Assembly (NCBI GenBank): GCA_032718475.1
Contig: JAUCBJ010008927.1
Location: 1-49,356, forward strand
Direction: 5' to 3'
DNA from: Nemertoderma westbladi
Taxonomy: Eukaryota > Xenacoelomorpha > Nemertodermatida > Nemertodermatidae
Length of the DNA: 49,356 nucleotides
Shown here: positions 21,291 through 33,700 of the stretch, in pieces
Position numbering within the stretch: position 1 is the stretch's first letter
Layout of the letters: every line of letters starts with the position of its first letter
The notes under the pieces: model-generated
The model's input: only the letters and a program-made list of their open reading frames with translations
The model's database searches: none
Told to the model about the DNA's origin: nothing
Translations under genes and position numbers: made by a program

Positions 21291-22047
21291 TAATTATCAA
21301 ATAATAAAATTTCAGGGAATAAATTTAAATTCATGCCTTTTAATGAATTTAATAAATTGCCATTTTTACGCAATTTATAAAGTTCCCAAAATTCCATTAA
21401 TTAATAGATCAAGGGAGCGGAGATTTATCTTATTATGCATATGAGTGTGCGAAAGTCTCCCAAACATAGTCAATAGCCGATAAAATTCATAAAGTCATGT
21501 ATAAAACAGGACATTGACTATTAAAGAATTACTATTAAATAACATCCCAGATCTGTATGCATTGGAATTACCCTAATTCTACCGCTAGCTTTGCATAATG
21601 TCACCATAGCAACAACCACGCTAGAATTAGAATTGAGTTAAAAGAACAATAGAAAGCTTGTCCCATTGAATAGCATAGGGAATAAATAGCGCACTACTAG
21701 TATCCAAGGATACATAATAATACAGTGACATTCTGGAAGGCATTGACTGACGGGCGGATGGCCCGAATGTGCGTAGTTGTGACCAGTTGTGTGGTATTTG
21801 TGAGTTTATAGGTGAATGTTACTGCTAAGGTGTGTTTACAGTAGCTAGTCGCAATCGTAAAAGTAACCTAACTCTCCAAGGAAAACCTGAAGTACATCTA
21901 AGCCTTTGGGACGGACAGTCGAGTGACTTGTGCCGGTTGTCGTTGTCGTTGTGCGGCTACGTCGTTGGCGAAAGTACGGCGGCGACGACACATCGGCGCT
22001 GAGGATCTCGTACTGTCCGGGGGTTGATTGGGGTAGGCAGCGACGCC
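21291..22047. other. Noncoding stretch, GC rising towards its end
   Basis: 21291-21740 is AT-rich without features. 21750-22047 is richer in GC and CpG (TGTCGTTGTCGTTGTGCGG and similar) and immediately precedes an open frame, so it could be a leader or promoter region of the unidentified reading frame that follows. No TATA box or initiator can be assigned. Confidence 0.4.
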
Positions 22048-23436
22048 CGCTAGCCTAAATGTGGACTCATTATAATATGGATAAACTCATATATAGCAGA
22101 TATGACGGAGTTGATAGAAGATGGTCTTGGTATCGGGGAGCGATATACCCTACTTTTACAAGCGTTTGTTGATAGCTTAATACGCGGCGACGTTAGTCCA
22201 ACTGCTGCGGAGGACGATGGTCGTTATATCGAACCGACAATGTCCCAAGTGCAGCTCTCGCGAGAGTTGGACTATAGAAAATTCGCTGCTCGATATACGC
22301 AGCGTAATGGTACGTATATGGGCTTCTTAACTACTGGTCATTCTATCGATTTACACGATACGGACTATGTCGAACATATCCTACCCAGAGGAGTCGAAAC
22401 GATAAACCAAAATTCTAATGCGAAAATCCTATTCGAAATCGACTCGAAAGAAAAGACATTAAAGAAACAAATAAATGCGGTAACTCCAACATCTATTTGG
22501 AATTCTTGATAGAAGCATTGTAACAACAAATAAATATCACCCGCGTTTCTCCTTCAAGACGTGCGTCTTTGGTATTATTACGATAAATGCCCTAGACCCA
22601 ACCAATAAACGGAAAGACATAAACATCCACGGAAACGTTGTGTTAAACACAGTTGTGCTCGTTATATTTACTGGAGTTTCGAGCGAAACTTGTTTGACGT
22701 ATCACCTATGCTCACTCGGCTCGAACGATCCTGGAGTAAACCTACGATCAGAGTCCCGGAATACTCGGTCAAACCTCCTCATTCCTTAGTTGGACCTCAG
22801 ACCTGCGATCCTGGTGGTGTCGCGGATCCTCGCGGACTGTATTCGTATTCACTGTTCAAAGATCTAGTGCTACCCTAACAATTAATCGGTAACACTCCGA
22901 CAGTGATTTCTAGCTAGCCGCCCATCTTACCTAGCCGGATTGTGACGCGGACACCTAATATCACTATCCAATCATGGTCGTCCCCGTTTAACGCGATACA
23001 ACCCCTCATCAAGGTAAAGGAGAGCGTTGTACGAAACGAGTTAAACGCTATTCTATAAAGATCAAAAAAGAAACCTGCGTTTGTTCAGATAAACGTAAGT
23101 TATAACAGTAAGTCCAATCGATAAACGAATTGGCCTTATCTCAATTCGATTGGGAAATCCAGAATCTCTAAGAAGTTATCGAACTTGGACGATCCTATTC
23201 TCTGCGAGAGTTTTGGATGAACGTATCCAGCTACGAGCGGAGGAAAATCAGCTCGAGGAGAAGCATATCGAAACGGCAGATACCTCGACCATAAACCTAC
23301 ACCTTCTGATGCAATCATATTGCACCCTTCACCCAGGAGTTATGGCCCTCCTAGTAAAGTGGCTCCCCCCAAAGAGAAAAAGACTCTTGGTAGCCTCAAA
23401 AAACTGCGTAAACGCCGTCTGCGTAAGAAAGACTAA
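22048..23436 (+). pseudogene. Unidentified, probably decayed reading frame region in the BEL unit
   Basis: One frame is open from about 22048 to 22507 (first ATG 22102; 135 residues, with LIRGDVSPTAAEDDGRYI and GFLTTGHSIDLHDTDYVEHI). It then continues in the same phase with about nine stops to 23434-23436. Open pieces in that phase include 22690-22878 and a final 72-codon piece ending in the very basic KKLRKRRLRKKD. A second phase is open at 22502-22790, so a frameshift near 22500 is an alternative. I recognise no family: no signal peptide, clear membrane segment or integrase/RT motif. Its place downstream of gag-protease and before the 3' LTR-like repeat is where some LTR elements carry an extra gene. 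It may equally be unrelated sequence. Confidence 0.3.
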
Positions 23437-23927
23437 CTGTTTAGAGTATCTTTATGTTTTAGAACCTGTGATTTTTATATTTTATAGACTGAAAATCCCA
23501 TTTTCTGGGAGCGGTGTAAAAGCTTTTGCTGAATTGTCCGGTTATTTTTCCTTATTTTTCCCGTAAAATACTCTGTAGTTGGTTTACCAGGCATAAAAAG
23601 GCCGTGTCCTTGCTGTACTGGTGTTTTAGCGGACATAAAAGCTATTTCTTCTGTATTTGTACTTTAGAGGACATAATCCGTAATTCCGTGACGTAAAAGC
23701 TCGATACTCTTGAAAACAGTGTCGCTACCATGACGACGGCTAGCAGCTGATATTGCCACGTCGACGTTTCTTTGTTTCTTTGTTCTCTCGTTGTTCAGGT
23801 TGACCAATCAGAGCGTTTGTTGTCTCTGTGTTGGAGGTGTATACAGAAACTCAGTAGTTCAGTGTTATGTTTTTGCCCAGAGCCTAAGAACCGGCTTTTG
23901 GCACCTCTGTGTTTTCAGTTTTTAGTC
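23437..23927. other. Region between decayed frame and 3' LTR-like repeat
   Basis: No gene recognised. Repeated GGACATAA(A/T) words occur around 23630-23670. From about 23799 there is weak similarity to 13211-13394, presumably diverged LTR sequence. A convincing polypurine tract immediately upstream of an LTR start was not found. Confidence 0.45.
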
Positions 23928-24719
23928 TTACACTAGTAGGCTTAATTATAAGGACATATATCCGTTATCTGCATACTGATGTCTGCATACTGCATACTGC
24001 AGTACTGCATACACTGCATACTGTGTAACACTGTGCATACTTTTATATTGTTATACTGCTATTTACTGTCAGTTCTTCATAATATGGTTGATGAATTATT
24101 ATATTTGGAATAACGACAAATAACCCCGAAAACCCAATATTCTTGATATACCGAAGGTAAGAGAGAAAGGTTACAGATAAATGATTGCGACCTATGTTGA
24201 GTGGTTTGAAGTGAATCTAATGTTATTTGATAGACCCTACATGATTCGGTCCGTGTTCCTTTTATATGTGACTAAAATCAGTGAAGATCGGCAGATCAGT
24301 GTGCAGTATTGTGCAGCATTGTGTATGAGTGAGACTGATAACGAAGCATTTCCTAAAGAATGCGCCATATATGTGAATTGTAACTAAGCCGTATTGTTGT
24401 GAGCAGTTTAAGTCATAACTCTGTTTGTATAGATAGAGCGCCACGTCCTAAAGGAACTGTTAATATTTCCCGAAGGTGAATAATATTGTCAGAGATTATA
24501 TAATACTGTCAGTCGAATAATACATTAGGCTTACATAGCAATAAAATTAAGCCGTCGAACCCAATCTCCCGGGTATATCCAGCGGGTGAATGATCGCGCA
24601 CAGATTGGTTTCGACTAGTGTAGTGAATTAAATACTTGTCATAGACTAAAGGTGATTTATTATCTAGAAGACATCCTAATTTGGCGGGTTAAACTGCCAA
24701 AGGTCTGAAAGCGCGAACA
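23928..24719 (+). repeat. 3' LTR-like repeat of the BEL/Pao unit
   Basis: Direct copy of 13395-14177, high identity through the shared end GCGCGAACA at 24719. The next base begins the satellite array; in the 5' copy the next bases are leader sequence (TTAAAGGATATAG). No target-site duplication matching GGACT (the first satellite bases) is visible next to the 5' copy, so the two flanks do not look like a simple insertion into the array. Confidence 0.75.
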
Positions 24720-27700
24720 GGACTTTATATTATAGTTAATGATTTGTGTAATTTTAGTAGGATTCGATTGTCATCAATGATCCGGCTAAGGCATATGGGA
24801 CTTTATATTATAGTTAATGTTTTGTGTAATTTTAGTAGGATTCGATTGTCATCAATAACCCAGCTAAGGCATGGGACTTTATATTATAGTTAATGTTTTG
24901 TGTAATTTTAGTAGGATTCGATTGTCATCAACAATCCGACTAAGGCATGGGACTTTATATTATAGTTAATGTTTTGTGTAATTTTAGTAGGATTCGATTG
25001 TCATCAATGATCCGGCTAAGGCATATGGGACTTTATATTATAGTTAATGTTTTGTGTAATTTTAGTAGGATTCGATTGTCATCAATGATCCGGCTAAGGC
25101 ATATGGGACTTTATATTATAGTTAATGTTTTGTGTAATTTTAGTAGGATTCGATTGTCATCAACAATCCGACTAAGGCATGGGACTTTATATTATAGTTA
25201 ATGTTTTGTGTAATTTTAGTAGGATTCGATTGTCATCAATGATCCGGCTAAGGCATATGGGACTTTATATTATAGTTAATGTTTTGTGTAATTTTAGTAG
25301 GATTCGATTGTCATCAATAACCCAGCTATGGCATGGGACTTTATATTATAGTTAATGTTTTGTGTAATTTTAGTAGGATTCGATTGTCATCAACAATCTG
25401 ACTAAGGCATGGGACTTTATATTATAGTTAATGTTTTGTGTAATTTTAGTAGGATTCGATTGTCATCAATGATCCGGCTAAGGCATATGGGACTTTATAT
25501 TATAGTTAATGTTTTGTGTAATTTTAGTAGGATTCGATTGTCATCAATGATCCGGCTAAGGCATATGGGACTTTATATTATAGTTAATGTTTTGTGTAAT
25601 TTTAGTAGGATTCGATTGTCATCAACAATCCGACTAAGGCATGGGACTTTATATTATAGTTAATGTTTTGTGTAATTTTAGTAGGATTCGATTGTCATCA
25701 ATGATCCGGCTAAGGCATATGGGACTTTATATTATAGTTAATGTTTTGTGTAATTTTAGTAGGATTCGATTGTCATCAATAATCCGGCTAAGGCATGGGA
25801 CTTTTTGTAATCAATAACCCGGCTAAGGCATGGGACTTTATATTATAGTTAATGTTTTGTGTAATTTTAGTAGGATTCGATTGTCATCAACAATCCGACT
25901 AAGGCATGGGACTTTATATTATAGTTAATGTTTTGTGTAATTTTAGTAGGATTCGATTGTCATCAATAATCCGGCTAAGGCATGGGACTTTATATTATAG
26001 TTAATGTTTTGTGTAATTTTAGTAGGATTCGATTGTCATCAACAATCCGACTAAGGCATGGGACTTTATATTATAGTTAATGTTTTGTGTAATTTTAGTA
26101 GGATTCGATTGTCATCAATAATCCGGCTAAGGCATGGGACTTTATATTATAGTTAATGTTTTGTGTAATTTTAGTAGGATTCGATTGTCATCAACAATCC
26201 GACTAAGGCATGGGACTTTATATTATAGTTAATGTTTTGTGTAATTTTAGTAGGATTCGATTGTCATCAATAATCCGGCTAAGGCATGGGACTTTTTGTA
26301 ATCAATAACCCGGCTAAGGCATGGGACTTTATATTATAGTTAATGTTTTGTGTAATTTTAGTAGGATTCGATTGTCATCAACAATCCGACTAAGGCATGG
26401 GACTTTATATTATAGTTAATGTTTTGTGTAATTTTAGTAGGATTCGATTGTCATCAATAATCCGGCTAAGGCATGGGACTTTATATTATAGTTAATGTTT
26501 TGTGTAATTTTAGTAGGATTCGATTGTCATCAACAATCCGACTAAGGCATGGGACTTTATATTATAGTTAATGTTTTGTGTAATTTTAGTAGGATTCGAT
26601 TGTCATCAACAATCCGACTAAGGCATGGGACTTTATATTATAGTTAATGTTTTGTGTAATTTTAGTAGGATTCGATTGTCATCAATAATCCGACTAAGGC
26701 ATATGGGACTTTATATTATAGTTAATGTTTTGTGTAATTTTAGTAGGATTCGATTGTCATCAATAACCCAGCTAAGGCATGGGACTTTATATTATAGTTA
26801 ATGTTTTGTGTAATTTTAGTAGGATTCGATTGTCATCAATAACCCGGCTAAGGCATGGGACTTTATATTATAGTTAATGTTTTGTGTAATTTTAGTAGGA
26901 TTCGATTGTCATCAATAATCCGGCTAAGGCATATGGGACTTTATATTATAGTTAATGTTTTGTGTAATTTTAGTAGGATTCGATTGTCATCAATAACCCG
27001 GCTAAGGCATGGGACTTTATATTATAGTTAATGTTTTGTGTAATTTTAGTAGGATTCGATTGTCATCAATAATCCGGCTAAGGCATATGGGACTTTATAT
27101 TATAGTTAATGTTTTGTGTAATTTTAGTAGGATTCGATTGTCATCAATAATCCGGCTAAGGCATGGGACTTTTTGTAATCAATAACCCGGCTAAGGCATG
27201 GGACTTTATATTATAGTTAATGTTTTGTGTAATTTTAGTAGGATTCGATTGTCATCAATGATCCGGCTAAGGCATATGGGACTTTATATTATAGTTAATG
27301 TTTTGTGTAATTTTAGTAGGATTCGATTGTCATCAATAATCCGGCTAAGGCATGGGACTTTTTGTAATCAATAACCCGGCTAAGGCATGGGACTTTATAT
27401 TATAGTTAATGTTTTGTGTAATTTTAGTAGGATTCGATTGTCATCAATGATCCGGCTAAGGCATATGGGACTTTATATTATAGTTAATGTTTTGTGTAAT
27501 TTTAGTAGGATTCGATTGTCATCAATAATCCGGCTAAGGCATGGGACTTTTTGTAATCAATAACCCGGCTAAGGCATGGGACTTTATATTATAGTTAATG
27601 TTTTGTGTAATTTTAGTAGGATTCGATTGTCATCAATAACCCGGCTAAGGCATGGGACTTTATAATATAGTTAATGTTTTGTGTAATTTTAGTAGGATTC

Positions 27701-30700
27701 GATTGTCATCAATAATCCGGCTAAGGCATATGGGACTTTATATTATAGTTAATGTTTTGTGTAATTTTAGTAGGATTCGATTGTCATCAATAATCCGGCT
27801 AAGGCATGGGACTTTTTGTAATCAATAACCCGGCTAAGGCATGGGACTTTATATTATAGTTAATGTTTTGTGTAATTTTAGTAGGATTCGATTGTCATCA
27901 ACAATCCGACTAAGGCATGGGACTTTATATTATAGTTAATGTTTTGTGTAATTTTAGTAGGATTCGATTGTCATCAATAACCCGGCTAAGGCATGGGACT
28001 TTATATTATAGTTAATGTTTTGTGTAATTTTAGTAGGATTCGATTGTCATCAACAATCCGACTAAGGCATGGGACTTTATATTATAGTTAATGTTTTGTG
28101 TAATTTTAGTAGGATTCGATTGTCATCAATAATCCGGCTAAGGCATGGGACTTTTTGTAATCAATAACCCGGCTAAGGCATGGGACTTTATATTATAGTT
28201 AATGTTTTGTGTAATTTTAGTAGGATTCGATTGTCATCAATGATCCGGCTAAGGCATATGGGACTTTATATTATAGTTAATGTTTTGTGTAATTTTAGTA
28301 GGATTCGATTGTCATCAATAATCCGGCTAAGGCATGGGACTTTTTGTAATCAATAACCCGGCTAAGGCATGGGACTTTATATTATAGTTAATGTTTTGTG
28401 TAATTTTAGTAGGATTCGATTGTCATCAATGATCCGGCTAAGGCATATGGGACTTTATATTATAGTTAATGTTTTGTGTAATTTTAGTAGGATTCGATTG
28501 TCATCAATAACCCGGCTAAGGCATGGGACTTTTTGTAATCAATAACCCGGCTAAGGCATGGGACTTTATATTATAGTTAATGTTTTGTGTAATTTTAGTA
28601 GGATTCGATTGTCATCAATAACCCAGCTAAGGCATGGGACTTTATATTATAGTTAATGTTTTGTGTAATTTTAGTAGGATTCGATTGTCATCAATAATCC
28701 GGCTAAGGCATATGGGACTTTATATTATAGTTAATGTTTTGTGTAATTTTAGTAGGATTCGATTGTCATCAATAATACGGCTAAGGCATATGGGACTTTA
28801 TATTATAGTTAATGTTTTGTGTAATTTTAGTAGGATTCGATTGTCATCAATAATCCGGCTAAGGCATGGGACTTTTTGTAATCAATAACCCGGCTAAGGC
28901 ATGGGACTTTATATTATAGTTAATGTTTTGTGTAATTTTAGTAGGATTCGATTGTCATCAATGATCCGGCTAAGGCATATGGGACTTTATATTATAGTTA
29001 ATGTTTTGTGTAATTTTAGTAGGATTCGATTGTCATCAATAATCCGGCTAAGGCATGGGACTTTTTGTAATCAATAACCCGGCTAAGGCATGGGACTTTA
29101 TATTATAGTTAATGTTTTGTGTAATTTTAGTAGGATTCGATTGTCATCAATGATCCGGCTAAGGCATATGGGACTTTATATTATAGTTAATGTTTTGTGT
29201 AATTTTAGTAGGATTCGATTGTCATCAATAACCCGGCTAAGGCATGGGACTTTTTGTAATCAATAACCCGGCTAAGGCATAGGACTTTATATTATAGTTA
29301 ATGTTTTGTGTAATTTTAGTAGGATTCGATTGTCATCAATAACCCAGCTAAGGCATGGGACTTTATATTATAGTTAATGTTTTGTGTAATTTTAGTAGGA
29401 TTCGATTGTCATCAATAATCCGGCTAAGGCATATGGGACTTTATATTATCGTTAATGTTTTGTGTAATTTTAGTAGGATTCGATTGTCATCAACAATCCG
29501 ACTAAGGCATGGGACTTTATATTATAGTTAATGTTTTGTGTAATTTTAGTAGGATTCGATTGTCATCAATAATCCGGCTAAGGCATGGGACTTTTTGTAA
29601 TCAATAACCCGGCTAAGGCATGGGACTTTATATTATAGTTAATGTTTTGTGTAATTTTAGTAGGATTCGATTGTCATCAACAATCCGACTAAGGCATGGG
29701 ACTTTATATTATAGTTAATGTTTTGTGTAATTTTAGTAGGATTCGATTGTCATCAATGATCCGGCTAAGGCATATGGGACTTTATATTATAGTTAATGTT
29801 TTGTGTAATTTTAGTAGGATTCGATTGTCATCAATAATCCGGCTAAGGCATGGGACTTTTTGTAATCAATAACCCGGCTAAGGCATGGGACTTTATATTA
29901 TAGTTAATGTTTTGTGTAATTTTAGTAGGATTCGATTGTCATCAATGATCCGGCTAAGGCATATGGGACTTTATATTATAGTTAATGTTTTGTGTAATTT
30001 TAGTAGGATTCGATTGTCATCAATGATCCGGCTAAGGCATATGGGACTTTATATTATAGTTAATGTTTTGTGTAATTTTAGTAGGATTCGATTGTCATCA
30101 ATAACCCGGCTAAGGCATGGGACTTTTTGTAATCAATAACCCGGCTAAGGCATGGGACTTTATATTATAGTTAATGTTTTGTGTAATTTTAGTAGGATTC
30201 GATTGTCATCAATAACCCAGCTAAGGCATGGGACTTTATATTATAGTTAATGTTTTGTGTAATTTTAGTAGGATTCGATTGTCATCAACAATCCGACTAA
30301 GGCATGGGACTTTATATTATAGTTAATGTTTTGTGTAATTTTAGTAGGATTCGATTGTCATCAACAATCCGACTAAGGCATGGGACTTTATATTATAGTT
30401 AATGTTTTGTGTAATTTTAGTAGGATTCGATTGTCATCAATAACCCAGCTAAGGCATGGGACTTTATATTATAGTTAATGTTTTGTGTAATTTTAGTAGG
30501 ATTCGATTGTCATCAACAATCCGACTAAGGCATGGGACTTTATATTATAGTTAATGTTTTGTGTAATTTTAGTAGGATTCGATTGTCATCAATAATCCGG
30601 CTAAGGCATGGGACTTTATATTATAGTTAATGTTTTGTGTAATTTTAGTAGGATTCGATTGTCATCAATAACCCGGCTAAGGCATATGGGACTTTATATT

Positions 30701-33700
30701 ATAGTTAATGTTTTGTGTAATTTTAGTAGGATTCGATTGTCATCAATAATCCGGCTAAGGCATGGGACTTTATATTATAGTTAATGTTTTGTGTAATTTT
30801 AGTAGGATTCGATTGTCATCAATAACCCAGCTAAGGCATGGGACTTTATATTATAGTTAATGTTTTGTGTAATTTTAGTAGGATTCGATTGTCATCAATA
30901 ATCCGGCTAAGGCATGGGACTTTATATTATAGTTAATGTTTTGTGTAATTTTAGTAGGATTCGATTGTCATCAATAATCCGGCTAAGGCATGGGACTTTA
31001 TATTATAGTTAATGTTTTGTGTAATTTTAGTAGGATTCGATTGTCATCAATAATCCGGCTAAGGCATATGGGACTTTATATTATAGTTAATGATTTGTGT
31101 AATTTTAGTAGGATTCGATTGTCATCAATAATCCGGCTAAGGCATATGGGACTTTATATTATAGTTAATGTTTTATGTAATTTTAGTAGGATTCGATTGT
31201 CATCAATAATCCGGCTAAGGCATGGGACTTTATATTATAGTTAATGTTTTGTGTAATTTTAGTAGGATTCGATTGTCATCAATAATCCGGCTAAGGCATA
31301 TGGGACTTTATATTATAGTTAATGTTTTGTGTAATTTTAGTAGGATTCGATTGTCATCAATAACCCGGCTAAGGCATATGGGACTTTATATTATAGTTAA
31401 TGTTTTGTGTAATTTTAGTAGGATTCGATTGTCATCAATAATCCGGCTAAGGCATGGGACTTTATATTATAGTTAATGTTTTGTGTAATTTTAGTAGGAT
31501 TCGATTGTCATCAATAATCCGGCTAAGGCATATGGGACTTTATATTATAGTTAATGATTTGTGTAATTTTAGTAGGATTCGATTGTCATCAATAATCCGG
31601 CTAAGGCATGGGACTTTATATTATAGTTAATGTTTTGTGTAATTTTAGTAGGATTCGATTGTCATCAATAATCCGGCTAAGGCATATGGGACTTTATATT
31701 ATAGTTAATGATTTGTGTAATTTTAGTAGGATTCGATTGTCATCAATAATCCGGCTAAGGCATATGGGACTTTATATTATAGTTAATGATTTGTGTAATT
31801 TTAGTAGGATTCGATTGTCATCAATAATCCGGCTAAGGCATATGGGACTTTATATTATAGTTAATGTTTTGTGTAATTTTAGTAGGATTCGATTGTCATC
31901 AATAATCCGGCTAAGGCATGGGACTTTATATTATAGTTAATGTTTTGTGTAATTTTAGTAGGATTCGATTGTCATCAATGATCCGGCTAAGGCATATGGG
32001 ACTTTATATTATAGTTAATGTTTTGTGTAATTTTAGTAGCATTCGATTGTCATCAATGATCCGGCTAAGGCATATGGGACTTTATATTATAGTTAATGTT
32101 TTGTGTAATTTTAGTAGGATTCGATTGTCATCAATAATCCGGCTAAGGCATATGGGACTTTATATTATAGTTAATGTTTTGTGTAATTTTAGTAGGATTC
32201 GATTGTCATCAATAACCCGGCTAAGGCATATGGGACTTTATATTATAGTTAATGATTTGTGTAATTTTAGTAGGATTCGATTGTCATCAATAATCCGGCT
32301 AAGGCATATGGGACTTTATATTATAGTTAATGATTTGTGTAATTTTAGTAGGATTCGATTGTCATCAATAATCCGGCTAAGGCATATGGGACTTTATATT
32401 ATAGTTAATGTTTTGTGTAATTTTAGTAGGATTCGATTGTCATCAATAATCCGGCTAAGGCATGGGACTTTTTGTAATCAATAACCCGGCTAAGGCATGG
32501 GACTTTATATTATAGTTAATGTTTTGTGTAATTTTAGTAGGATTCGATTGTCATCAATAATCCGGCTAAGGCATATGGGACTTTATATTATAGTTAATGT
32601 TTTGTGTAATTTTAGTAGGATTCGATTGTCATCAATAATCCGGCTAAGGCATATGGGACTTTATATTATAGTTAATGTTTTGTGTAATTTTAGTAGGATT
32701 CGATTGTCATCAATAATCCGGCTAAGGCATGGGACTTTTTGTAATCAATAATCCGGCTAAGGCATATGGGACTTTATATTATAGTTAATGTTTTGTGTAA
32801 TTTTAGTAGGATTCGATTGTCATCAATAATCCGGCTAAGGCATGGGACTTTATATTATAGTTAATGTTTTGTGTAATTTTAGTAGGATTCGATTGTCATC
32901 AATAATCCGGCTAAGGCATATGGGACTTTATATTATAGTTAATGATTTGTGTAATTTTAGTAGGATTCGATTGTCATCAATAATCCGGCTAAGGCATATG
33001 GGACTTTATATTATAGTTAATGTTTTGTGTAATTTTAGTAGGATTCGATTGTCATCAATAATCCGGCTAAGGCATATGGGACTTTATATTATAGTTAATG
33101 TTTTGTGTAATTTTAGTAGGATTCGATTGTCATCAATAATCCGGCTAAGGCATGGGACTTTTTGTAATCAATAATCCGGCTAAGGCATGGGACTTTATAT
33201 TATAGTTAATGTTTTGTGTAATTTTAGTAGGATTCGATTGTCATCAATAATCCGGCTAAGGCATGGGACTTTTTGTAATCAATAACCCGGCTAAGGCATG
33301 GGACTTTATATTATAGTTAATGTTTTGTGTAATTTTAGTAGGATTCGATTGTCATCAATAATCCGGCTAAGGCATATGGGACTTTATATTATAGTTAATG
33401 TTTTGTGTAATTTTAGTAGGATTCGATTGTCATCAATAATCCGGCTAAGGCATGGGACTTTATATTATAGTTAATGTTTTGTGTAATTTTAGTAGGATTC
33501 GATTGTCATCAATAATCCGGCTAAGGCCTGGGACTTTTTGTAATCAATAACCCGGCTAAGGCATGGGACTTTATATTATAGTTAATGATTTGTGTAATTT
33601 TAGTAGGATTCGATTGTCATCAACAATCCGACTAAGGCATATGGGACTTTATATTATAGTTAATGATTTGTGTAATTTTAGTAGGATTCGATTGTCATCA

